From: Onchocerca lupi
Taxonomy: Eukaryota; Nematoda; Chromadorea; Rhabditida; Onchocercidae
DNA length: 64,000 nt
NCBI GenBank assembly: GCA_028564675.1
Contig: JAOVVO010000106.1
Location: 97,003-161,002, forward strand
Reading direction: 5' to 3'
A program made the position numbers and the translations under genes. Shown here piece by piece: positions 37,547-48,053 of this stretch. Under the pieces are notes generated by a model that saw only the letters and a program-made list of their open reading frames with translations, did no database searches and had not been told where the DNA came from. Within the stretch, counting starts at the first letter, position 1; each line of letters begins with the position of its first letter.

Positions 37547-40500
37547 ACAACATATTTCAATAACGTAGTGCGAAGAAAGAAATAAAAAAACGCAAGATTA
37601 TATTTTGAGAAATCAAGAAAGTAAATATTTTAAATTATGTAAGTCCGGTATTTTATTTAGCAGTAGTACTTATTCTATTCTTCCTTCCTGAAAAGGAATG
37701 AAATATCATAACTTTTGCGCTTTTTTAAAATCAATTAAATTCGAAAAATATTGATACTGCTTCAGCTCAGTTTCGTTAAATAAATTGAAAAGGATACTGT
37801 AAAAATAAAAAAAAAAAATAGTCCAAATGAATTGAAAAAAAAAAATTGTAAAAAAAAAAAAAGAGCAAACAGAAAAATATATTTTCATGCAACTTCAGCG
37901 AAAATGCGGAAATATTTTCTAAAATTGGCATGCACAAAATAAATTCCATTAATCATACTGATTCAGCCACTTCTATCCCATAATAATTGAACCTATTTTA
38001 TATTGCAAGCAGCTGTTATTAGAATAGATCCCCAAAAATTTCTGTCATGTACCATTTTTTCTTTACAAATTCAAACAATTTCAATATTATTCAACACACA
38101 GAATAATAAGAAATGATGTTTCATAACACTTGCCAAGCTGTTCCGTACATCTTGCAACTTTTTTTCCTCCTAATGACAGCACATTTGATAAAAAAAAAAA
38201 AAAGAAAAAAAAAAGAAGAAAGAAAGAAAGAAAGAAAGAAAAGCAAAACAGAAAATTTTCTCATTTGTTGTGATATTCCTTTGCTCATTTATTTCTTCTA
38301 TATCATTTTCTCGATTGCCATACGAACTTATTAAAAAAAATTTAATTACACCGTAAATATGCATCACAAAATAATCAAATTTGAAGTGATTACTAGTTAT
38401 TCTCTTATCAAATATCTTATATTTAAACATCGTTGACTAATTTATCCGACAATATTAATATAGCGATAGTTTGGTAATCAATAAAAAAAAAAAAGTTACT
38501 TAATATTTTGCAATTAAATAGGTTAGCAGTGTGTATTGCATATATTGTGTTACATGTGTATGATTATGCATAATATGCAAAAAAGGAGGAAATAAAAATA
38601 ATTAACTGAAATAAAAATATTAGGAAATTAAAAAAAAAAAAAAGGAAAAAAAAAAGAAAAAGAAAAAAGAAATGAAGCAACAAACCGATCTAATAGTTTG
38701 CTGTTGTTTACGGAAGAACTTCATAGACATCACATCACCACTAACCACCAATCTATTGCTATTCTCACCGATCTAAGCAAATATCCAGTGCTTAAATAAT
38801 AACAATCACTGATAGCAAATTCGTTTCAATTCCATTTTATTCAACTAATTTCATAAATCAATAAAACATTCCTTTCATATGTAAATATTTGAAATGAATG
38901 AAGAATGAACTGTTCCAAAACTGCTCGATTTGTTCAAATTTATACATCTGAAAGGTGACATCTAGTTGTACGATGAATTGCATAGTAAAGACGAAGATCA
39001 AAGATGAAAAGTCTGTCACTGATTTAAATCGATCAAATCACAATATTGACCAATGGAAATGTGACAGAAATTTTCAATAAAAGAAGCAATTAATATCGTA
39101 TCAAATTTTGAAAACTATCGTATTTCCTCTTCTTCTTTTTCTAAAAAAAAAAAAAAAAAAAAAAGAATTAGATTTAATTGAAAACAAGTTTTAGCATAAA
39201 TTTTCAAAATGCTCGTAATATTTTATTTCTATTAAATAAGACCAATTAAAATTATTAGCCAGATGGATAAGCATGTAATAAACGTAATAAATTATAAAAT
39301 AACAATATTAATGTATAATAAAAAATAAATATTATCACTTATACTATTTTTTCAAATGTTCATTATTTCTAAATATACATATTTCTCAAAAAAAACAAGA
39401 AATAATCCCGATATTATATTCGCCGAGGAATATGATATATTTGCATATATTTATATCTTTTTTGGAGCAAAAATTAATATAAAATTCTTGTCTTATTTTT
39501 GGCGTAATATTATTCGTAAAATCAACTGAATTTTCCATAAAACATAAATCAAGCAAATAAGTGATAAATTGGTCTGATCAATGATAACTTGGTCTGATGC
39601 TTCCCTCACTATTGACATAATTATGCAAACAGTAAGATTACTTTAAAATTCCAAAATTCTCGAACTTCAGAAGGAAATGATGGAAATCGGAATCGTGCTA
39701 CTATCATTACAACTCCTTTTCTCCATCTTTCCCGTTTACAATGATAAATTAGGTTTAGAAATAGCTTACTATATGGAATAAAATGGTGATATAACTCGTT
39801 TATGTGACTTTGATGACCTGGTTTTTCGAATGAGCACTTTTTTTTCTCTGGACTGGATTATTCATTTTTTTTTTTTTTTTTTATTTCTATAAAATGTCTT
39901 TCACAATGATGTTGATGTTTTAGTTCTTTTCAGTGATTAATGTTTCAATCATTCATTTTTTTTTCTCGAAAAATTTGTTTCATCAATTTTGCTACATTTG
40001 TTTTTTGTTGTATAATTCTATAATTAATTTTTACGAAAGATTTCATTGACTTATTTTTCGCATCTTCAAAATTGATGATGGATGATGAATAATAGTTTAT
40101 GAGTAATGGTTGAAGTTTCGATCGTCTGTTACTCATTAATCTTGTGAATTTCTTATTATTTGTATGTTTCTTTTTAGGTTTTTTTCTCTTGAGTTTGAAA
40201 ATTTGAAAGTAATTTGAGATATTACCGGCTTATATACATATCTAATAAATTTCATCCTTTATTCTTTTCATTCAAGCGTGATTGATATTTCGGGAAATAA
40301 TTATTATCTTAGTCTAATTATGGAATTCAATTTCTACGCGGGAAAAATGCTCAAATAAGGCGGTAAGATTTCCTTGTTTTAGGCGGGAAGAATGCTCAAA
40401 TGAGTTTCTTGAAATCAATAATCATGGAGTTCTGACCTCCTCACTTTCATCTCATCAACTGATATAGGTTGTAAACTTACTTGCCTAATATTGACTTCTC

Positions 40501-40654
40501 TATTTGTTAGATGTTATCAGCACGTTATTTTATCTTTACTCTGCATTATGATAAGAGCTGAAAAGATTGAGTGATTAGGAGAGAAAAAGAAATGATCAGT
40601 TTCTTGTTTCATTGTGAAGCCATTTCTTCTATCATCTTTATTTACAATTTTATT

Positions 40655-40911
40655 TTACACGATTACTTTATTGATTAGTTCAATCTTGTTATGGAAAAAT
40701 CTTGAAATATATTTCACAGTATATCGAAATGTGAATTCTGAAATGTATCTTTGGAAATGAGCTAATTTGATAATAATGATTGATAAATGATAATGGTGTT
40801 TTAAATTACCCATTTTATTGGCAGAAGTCCTATTTGAATTATCATAGATAATGGTATTATTATCACTGCTTTCTTCACACATATTTTTGTAAAAGAAGCC
40901 CAAAACAAGCT
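40655..40911 (-). CDS. Small hypothetical ORF (doubtful gene)
   Basis: An 86-codon frame starts at ATG 40911 (MKLVLGFFYKNMCEESSDNN). The bases GTTAATTTAG lie just upstream and could be a trans-splice acceptor. A GT donor after the codons for ANKM (about 40808) and a TTTCAG acceptor (about 40738) would remove part of the frame and keep phase, giving about 61 aa. No domain is recognisable, the composition is ordinary for AT-rich DNA, and no further exons could be linked, so this may be chance. Confidence 0.18.
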
Positions 40912-41540
40912 TCATTTTGTTTCTAAATTAACATATAAATTGTAGCTAATCATAAATTGTTTATCGAAACTTGCCTGTACTATTTTCGAAGAAAAACATC
41001 TGTAATTTCTTTTGGTCTGTCGATGGATTATTTCATTCCAGACGTTTCAATGAAGAATTTTGAAAAAAAGTTTGTGGAAGTAATCATTCATTGGACATTG
41101 AAAGAGCTTGTTATATTAATGTTCACCATAAAACAACATTTCTTAAACCCATTTTATTGTTTTTTATCTTAATAGGAAAGTTTGATTTTACTCTTTGCTG
41201 TATTAATCATTTGAAATTGTCATGGAGAAAATTTTTCTTTTTTTTTTTTCCTTTTTTTTTTTTTTTACTTTCTGAATTTCGTTTATATGTGAAATCGCTT
41301 TTTAAACTTCGATAATTCCGAATATTTTGTTTGGAATTGCATGAAACCTTTCAACCATCTTATCCAGAACTAATTATTTTCACTCTATTCGTATACATAT
41401 TTTGAACAAATTTCGAATGTTTTTTGAATGTAGCATGCGTCCATTCCTAAAGTATTAAATTTCGTGCAGCCTTCCTATACCTGATAAATTCGTGAAATTC
41501 TGGAAAATTCCATCCTCAGTGAATTTTATATTTCATTTTT

Positions 41541-41690
41541 GTTATATTGGTAGTCAGCTAGCTCTCCCTCAAAAATCTGTTTGCATCATCCGATAATTTT
41601 AAATTTTTGAATTTACATAACTCATAATATTTTCATATTTTAGTAGACCATTGTTGAACCGAATCATTTGAGAAGCAAAGACATTTCATT
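41541..41690 (+). repeat. Diverged copy of MTAP intron 2/exon 3 boundary
   Basis: From GTTATATTGGTAGTCAGCTA to GAATCATTTGAGAAGCAAAG this stretch parallels 42237-42390, which runs from the start of MTAP intron 2 into exon 3. Shared blocks include TAGTCAGCTAG, CATCATxCGxTAATTT and GAATCATTTGAGxAGCAAAG. The copy lies 110-260 bp upstream of the MTAP start codon. It carries no usable coding continuation. Confidence 0.75.
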
Positions 41691-41800
41691 TTCTTAGTTT
41701 CATTTTTTGATTTTCCGAAATTTCGTTCATTGCATATTAATAAGTGAATTTTTATAACGATTTCAGATCTTTGCTACTTCCAGAGATATCAATAAGTACA

Positions 41801-43834
41801 ATGAACTTCAAGGTTAAACCAATTTACTTTATATCCAATCTTTTTTGGTAAAGTTGAGGTCTTAATGAAGTTTTTATATGTTCTAAATTGTCATATGAAG
41901 AGTATATCAAAATTCATTTTTCCAAGTTATCAAGTTGCAGATGAATGCATTATTTTATTTGTCAACTGAATTAAAATATGCAAAAGAACTGTTGAAGCAA
42001 TTCTTTAGATTGGAATCATAGGAGGAACTGGTCTTGAGGACCCAGAAATATTCACTAATGCACAGGAGTTAAAAGTGAATACACCATTTGGTTTACCATC
42101 AGATGCTTTGATCGAAGGAAAAGTAGGCGATAATACTTGTATTCTGCTGGCACGTCATGGTCGAAAACATGAAATATCCCCAACAAATGTCAACTATCGA
42201 GCAAATTTGTGGGCTCTCATGCAGCAGGGTAGAGTTTTGTTATACTAGTAGTCAGCTAGTAATCGATAGTTAAAATATTTTTACATCATTCGGTAATTTA
42301 AATTAATTTCAAATTTTTAAGTTTAATGATTCGTCTTTATACTTTGTATTCGTTACTGAACAGAATCATTTGAGGAGCAAAGGTCATTTTGTCTACCGCG
42401 GCATGCGGAAGTTTGAAAGAAGAACTTACACCTTGTTCATTTGTCTTTTTGGATTCCGTCATTGACAGGTAAATTATATTATTCTTTCTGAAAAATTTGT
42501 CATTTATTATGTGTTTCTAATTTGTTACTTGAATTCAGAACATTCAAACGTGAAGTAACATTCCATGATGGTAAAGATGGTCATCCAAAAGGCGTATGCC
42601 ACATTCCTATGCATCCAGCATACAATGAAAAACTGAGACAGGTGTGATCAAAATTCTGATTTGACCGAGAAAATATCGGTAGTTTTTGTTTGGAAAATGA
42701 AAAGTCATTTTTCTAATACTAACTTTCCTACGTAAATTTGATAAGCTATTTCCTACTCTTTCACTGTGTTTTAGGTCTTAATCACATCTGCTGAGGAGCT
42801 CAAATACAAATTTTTCAAAACCGGAACTGCAATATGCATTGAAGGGCCACGATATTCTTCTCGAGCTGAAAGTGAACTGTATCGTAGTTGGAATGCTGAT
42901 ATTGTCAACATGACTGTTTGTCCGGAAGTAAGCTTTGATAATAGGATTAGTAAGGCAATCTACATTTAGTAAAGTGTGCTAAATCAAACTTAAGTACATG
43001 CATCTTCCAAAAGAGATCCATTTTATCGACTGTTAGATTTTTCATTTGATTGCCTTCTGAAAGTATGGATAATAATTCTTAGCTATGGTCAATAATTTTT
43101 AGTTTTCTTATTAAAAACTAGATGATTTGTTTCAGTACAAGTAATTGTTTCCATAAAAGTTTTGAGTATATTGGAGTACTCGAATTTTTATCTTTTGCAC
43201 TGATTTTACATGTCTTGATTCCTTATTATTTAATAGGTTTATCTGGCCAAAGAATTGGGTATTCCATTTGCAACAACTGCTATTGTAACAGATTACGATT
43301 GTTGGAGAGAAGGTGAAAAGGTCATATTTCTCTTTATTTTAATTTTGATTCGACTAAGATTTGAGAAGATTATAAAAGAGAGATTTTTGAAATGTCGAAG
43401 AAAAATTTTTTTTATTCATTGTAGTACTTTGAATTTAGACAATTTTAAGGTATCAGTTGATTTGGTGGCTCAAAGAATGCGGGAATCTTCGGACAGAGCT
43501 AAAACGCTCTTCGTTACAGCAATCAAAAAAATTGGAGCAATGGACTGGGGAAATGAAATAATGGAGGCTAAGGTTTTCTATACATTTTGCTGAAATTATT
43601 TGAGCTGCCTTTTTTTTTAAGATTTACTTCATTCTCTGTGAGAGATAGACTGTAAGCTGAAGCAGACTTAACATCCGAGATACATACCGTGTATTAGTAA
43701 AAATATTCATTGGCGAAAATATTCACTTCATTTTATTGCAAATTTTGGTGGTTAATTTAAGAGTGTTTCAGAAAACAGCTCGAGCAGGAGTTATGATTGA
43801 CGAACATGTGGTTTTCGATCATTTGAAATATTGA
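41801..43834 (+). CDS. mtap: S-methyl-5'-thioadenosine phosphorylase (MTAP)
   Basis: Eight exons: 41801-41812, 42009-42228, 42375-42468, 42539-42641, 42775-42927, 43237-43320, 43450-43572 and 43772-43834 (TGA). The product is 283 aa, the same length as human MTAP, with all phases consistent. The first exon encodes only MNFK. Recognisable motifs are IGIIGGTGLEDPE (phosphate-binding loop), CILLARHGRKHEISPTNVNY, STAACGSLKEE, IEGPRYSSRAES, VNMTVCPE and VTDYDCW, whose two aspartates bind the adenine base. The enzyme cleaves methylthioadenosine with phosphate to adenine and methylthioribose-1-phosphate in methionine/purine salvage downstream of polyamine synthesis. TTTCAG at 41761-41766 may be the trans-splice acceptor. 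The gene converges with YIPF3. Confidence 0.95.
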
Positions 43835-44895
43835 AATTCAAACACCTGGTTTCAAGGAGCCGCATCATTAATTCCTTTGTTTCATTTTATACTTTATCAG
43901 TTTTGTTTTAATTCCTACTTTATAATTTTTTTATACTATTAATGTTTTTTTACATATCTGGGATCCGTTAATATTTTTTACTTATATCTTGGCAAAGATT
44001 GCTGCTGTGAAATTTCACGTGTAATCACATAAAGTATGATACACATGAAACTTTATTTAGTCATAAAAAATTATGTTATAGAATTATCATGATGCATTCG
44101 GACCGTTTTTCTTGGCAAGTCTCGTTTTCGTTTTCCATTCCTGATTCCGACACAGAAAGACAAACATTATCTGAAGCAATAAGTAATCCTAAATTCACTT
44201 TTGCTTCCCTTTTCCCATCTTATATCACCACACATTTATATTTTATAGAAAAATGAAGTGTTAGAATTCTGAACACTTTATTTCATTTTAACCTTTAGGA
44301 AACAAAAATCAAATTTATCAAACTCTTTATCTTTCTGCAAATTTACGAAATTCCTTTTATAATGAACATCACATTTTACAAGTTCGTCATGTCAGAAAAT
44401 GTAAATCAGGAAAAGCTGTCGGTAATAAATACACTCTTTGTTTATTATTTCATTAGTTTAAATCGTTCACTAAACATAATCAAACACGTCGAAACAAATT
44501 GAATGCTTCTGATAGATATTCACCTTTTACTTATTTTATCACTTTTATTCATTTTGTAATAAATGGGATTTTGTTTATGAATGTTACACATTTTATTACA
44601 ACTTAAATTTTCATACACAACATGAAAAAGAGGTCCGTAGCAGTATTATGGTTTAACAAATTATGTGTACCTTATCAAAACGTTTAGTCAAATCAGTGGC
44701 TAGATCTCTGACGAAAATGAAATCGAACGATAATGATTTGATATTCTTCAGTAAAATTATGTGGACTACATTTATCATCCAGTGAAAGGGCAAAGATTAA
44801 TCTGCATCATTTGATAAAATTTGCATTTTATAGTTGTATTAAATGGAAGAATTACATAGATTATATTAATCTATAGATAAACCGATGGTATCATT
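43835..44895. other. Convergent 3' flank between MTAP and YIPF3
   Basis: About 1.06 kb lies between two stop codons facing each other. It should hold both 3' UTRs and poly-A sites. No open frame or repeat of note was seen. Confidence 0.5.
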
Positions 44896-46973
44896 TCAAG
44901 TTGCGGATAACGGCATGGAAATGATTGGACTTTGGTGCATGTCGCCAATAATTTCATCAATTTCTGTAACTTAGTTGAGTATAATCATAATCTTTCAAAG
45001 TCAAATTGCAATAAAAATTATAAGTGTTTCATTTTCTGTTCGTATACGCATTTTTCATACATATTTTTTGACTGCGATTAACTAGATGAAACTTATTAAA
45101 GAAATAAAAGAATTACCTTCAACAACGACGTGGAAGCCGTAGTGTAAATAACAAAGATAGCTAAGGTGTAATATATAAGTTGTCACAGTAATCGCTAATT
45201 TGTGAGAATAGTCGTGAGTCCGTGAACATAAATACAAACTCTAAAATATATGTTATCAATAAGACATCTATTAAAAACAAAAAAAAAAGAAAAAAAGCAA
45301 TCCTTAATATCACAAACATTAAAATTCTCAAAAATATATACCACTCGTAAAACGGATGGAACACAAAAGATGATCATTGTTGCATAAAAGAATAAATGTG
45401 AATGCAGTGGATGAAATATCATTGTCAGTAAAAGCACTACACAATGGCTGCATAAGGAATATCCCTGAAAATAAAAAAAATTATTTTAAAATAAAATATC
45501 TTGAAAAACATGAAGTTTCCTCCGTCGCTTCTGATCAATTCATTATCAATAACGTCATCTCTTTGGATAATCTACTTTAACTAGAATAGTGATCTAGGAA
45601 ATCAATAAAAACTTACATATAATGAGCAGAAATGAACGAATGATATATCCACACTAAACATCAAACACAATGTATATATTGCCAAAGACATAAAAAACCA
45701 AGCACCAAAACATGTGACCATTGCTGTGCCAATCAAAGTACCATCTTGAACTGTATACCTGAGAATATTCTACCTTAAAATGATTAATAGGATCGATCTT
45801 GTCAATAAACGAAATATTCAGTCTACATGACTATCCAAATCATAACTTGCATGAAATACAAAGATCTCAATTTTTTAAACAATGATTCTTTTATTGCGGA
45901 AACATGAAATTCATCATTAAAAAGCTCGCTAAAACAGTAATAAAAAGATTAATTTCCTGAATTCTTAGAAATAAAGTTATAAGGAATCAGTTATACTAGT
46001 AAAGGTATTTATCATGGAAAAAAAAAAGGAAAAAAAAAAGGGATTCAAGAAAATTCAACTGAGAAAAATGAAGTTTAGTAAATGTATTGTTAAGCAATTT
46101 CGATTTTGCCTATGTTGGAAAAAATTTTACCCAGATGATTTCATGGAGTAGAGAAGTAAAGCAACCAAAGTAAGAATAATCATTGTTGGTCCATACATAT
46201 CATTGGAAACATTCATCTGCGAAGGCCTTCGAGGTATGAAAGATTGTATCAAACGATTTCGGATTTGACGTGGTTCCACATCAAAATATGGTCGAAATAT
46301 ATCGATACGACCATAAGAATTTAATGTATCTTTCATTTGTCTGCTGCTTGCTTCCCAAACCTATAAATACATGAACGGTAATGAAATATTGCGTATTGAT
46401 GCAACATGTATAAATTATAATTTCTTGATTTCATGCATGTTATCCGTCAGTTTGAAAAGATTGTATTAAACGATCTTTGACTTGATGTAATTCCAAGTCA
46501 AAGAAGTTCGAAATATATCAATACGGCTCTAAGAACTTAATGTATCTTTCAATTTTTTTTTTCTTTTGCTGGTACATGTTTGTGCTTCAAATTTAAATAA
46601 ATTACGGAACACCAACTGATATATCGATCTTATTTATTCGTACTATATGAATAAGGATTTTCAATAGTCAAAATTTGAACTAAAAAAAATTTTTAACAAT
46701 TCAGGTTAATATTTCGACTATGAAGATTGCTAAAAAGAGAAGCGAAGTGTCTTTTGAGGATTATTTATCAGCGGGAAATTATCAAATTAGTGCTTGTCGC
46801 ATAGAAATGTGGCAAAAATGAACTCATATCATTTCAAAGATTTTTTTCTTTTTTTTTTTCTAAAAGCTTTCAAATCATACCATTTGAGAAAGTTTCGTAT
46901 GTAGCATATCTTCAGTTGTCGACGAATCGTTGTTAATAGAGTTTAAACGGTTTCTTGATCTTCTGCTCTCCAT
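44896..46973 (-). CDS. yipf-3: YIPF3 homologue (Yip1-domain Golgi membrane protein)
   Basis: Six exons (high to low): 46973-46881, 46360-46131, 45758-45617, 45464-45342, 45240-45117, 44963-44896 (TGA); about 259 aa, shorter than human YIPF3 (350 aa). Exon 2 carries the family signature YGRIDIFRPYFDVEPRQIRN followed by RLIQSFIPRRP and DMYGPTMIILTLVALLL, which opens the first membrane segment. Exons 3-5 encode further hydrophobic segments (about five in total), including FVHFCSLY, SHCVVLLLTMIFHPLH and YILHLSYLCYLHYGFHVVVE. The tail EIDEIIGDMHQSP faces the lumen in the family model. YIPF proteins cycle in the early Golgi, and YIPF3 pairs with YIPF4. Intron 1 contains a decayed copy of exon 2. 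The start is the only ATG before MESRRSRNRLN and has no nearby alternative. Confidence 0.9.
46445..46590 (-). pseudogene. Decayed duplicate of YIPF3 exon 2 inside intron 1
   Basis: On the minus strand this stretch repeats the first half of YIPF3 exon 2 (46360-46235) at a tandem position about 210 bp upstream. Shared words include TTGAAAGATACATTAA, GATATATTTCGA and CGTTTxATACAATCTTT. The copy has an in-frame TAG where the gene has the Tyr codon of SYGRID and a one-base deletion in the FRPYFD region. Its splice acceptor is replaced by a T/A-rich run. It cannot be used as a coding exon. Confidence 0.8.
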
Positions 46974-48053
46974 TATCTACACATATATATACGTTATTAT
47001 TATTCTGCTGTACGAGTAACATTTTAGACGTACGTATCGTTATTTAAACAAAAATGGAAAATATTTAAGGAAATTCACAAACTGGCTGCAAATAAAGGAT
47101 ATATATATATATATATAAAGATGCATGTAAGATAATGCATGAATTGACTGATATACAGAAATAAATCTGAAATTGAAATATTAAAAAAAATTAATGAATG
47201 GACAAATAATTGTCCAAAAATGCTCAAATTCATTGGAATTTAAATTCATTGGTGAAATTCATTTATTTATTACGATTTTTAGTGACATATTCTGGAAATA
47301 TTTAGGGTAACTTATCTACATCTCAGGTAATTTATTCAGGATGTACAAAAGAAAACAATCCGAACCAAGCTTTGATAACTTTTGATACTCTCACATCTAG
47401 CAGCTCGAAATATACTAGACCGAACAATAGGATCAGTCGAATCAAACCAGTTGATGATTCCAGACTTGTGTCGACATTGGTGGAAGGTTGGGTTGCTCAT
47501 TCTTCTATCGATTTGTCCCGCGATGCCTCGGGGGGAAGAGCCGCAGTAGCTCATCGATTTGTCCCGTGATGTCCCGGGGGATCGGGAGGAGCCACAATAC
47601 CCGCGTACAAAACAACCATTCTCTACTATCATGATTGTTGAGCTGAATTGATCTACGCAAGTATATATATCTGTATTGATGTGTTTGTGTGTTTGTATTC
47701 ATTACACTTTCCTCTTCTTGTCAATTCCTTTCGTAATTCCTTTTCTTCTTCAATAAATATTATTGATTTTTTGCTTAGGTTTTTTCTAAAAGCACTACTG
47801 TATAATTCGTCTATTATCTTATTACTGAATATTTAATTGAGTAATAAGTGACGGTTTGCTAAGTTTAAAAAGTTTAAATATGGTTATTATCGCTTTATTC
47901 TTGTACTATGTTAAAATCAGTAATGAATGTATTTTGTTACGTAAACATATGAGGAAGTGCTGCTGTCTGTCATTGATACCTACGCTAAGATTCGTAAATT
48001 TGCTACTATTCCATGATTTTTTTTTTCTTTTTTTTTTTTTATAGAACAACGCA
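46974..48053. promoter_or_regulatory. Head-to-head intergenic region of YIPF3 and TDP-1
   Basis: About 1.08 kb separates the two divergent start codons and must hold both promoters. It includes a short (TA)n run near 47100-47117 and a markedly GC-rich patch at 47507-47600. A GT-rich stretch (GATGTGTTTGTGTGTTTGT) follows near 47680-47695. A T-rich tract ending TATAG at 48044, nine bases before the TDP-1 ATG, is the likely trans-splice acceptor for that gene. Confidence 0.45.
47507..47600. repeat. GC-rich 46-bp tandem duplication
   Basis: ATCGATTTGTCCCG starts at 47507 and again at 47553, each followed by a G-run and a segment like GAGCCxCA. This is the most GC-rich patch of the window and stands out from the AT-rich surroundings. 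It may be a fragment of a dispersed repeat. Confidence 0.7.

Larger units (their letters stand above)
34288..41800. other. Long intergenic region, one weak gene candidate
   Basis: This 7.5-kb region lies between divergent genes (DDHD on minus, MTAP on plus). Apart from the candidate at 40655-40911 I find no coding chain; open frames come from poly-A/T runs. It holds a perfect 41-bp duplication (37462-37546), purine runs such as the (GAAA)n tract near 38210-38240, paired GCGGGAA boxes at 40338 and 40383, and a partial copy of MTAP sequence at 41541-41690. Confidence 0.5.

Noticed and set aside
38200..38245. (GAAA)n-rich tract as a possible CRISPR or regular array
   Set aside because: It is a simple microsatellite without spacers; CRISPR arrays are not expected in a eukaryotic nuclear genome.
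39945..40136. 63-codon minus-strand frame (MSNRRSKLQPLL start)
   Set aside because: No linked exons, no motif; a link to the 40911 candidate could not be made in phase.
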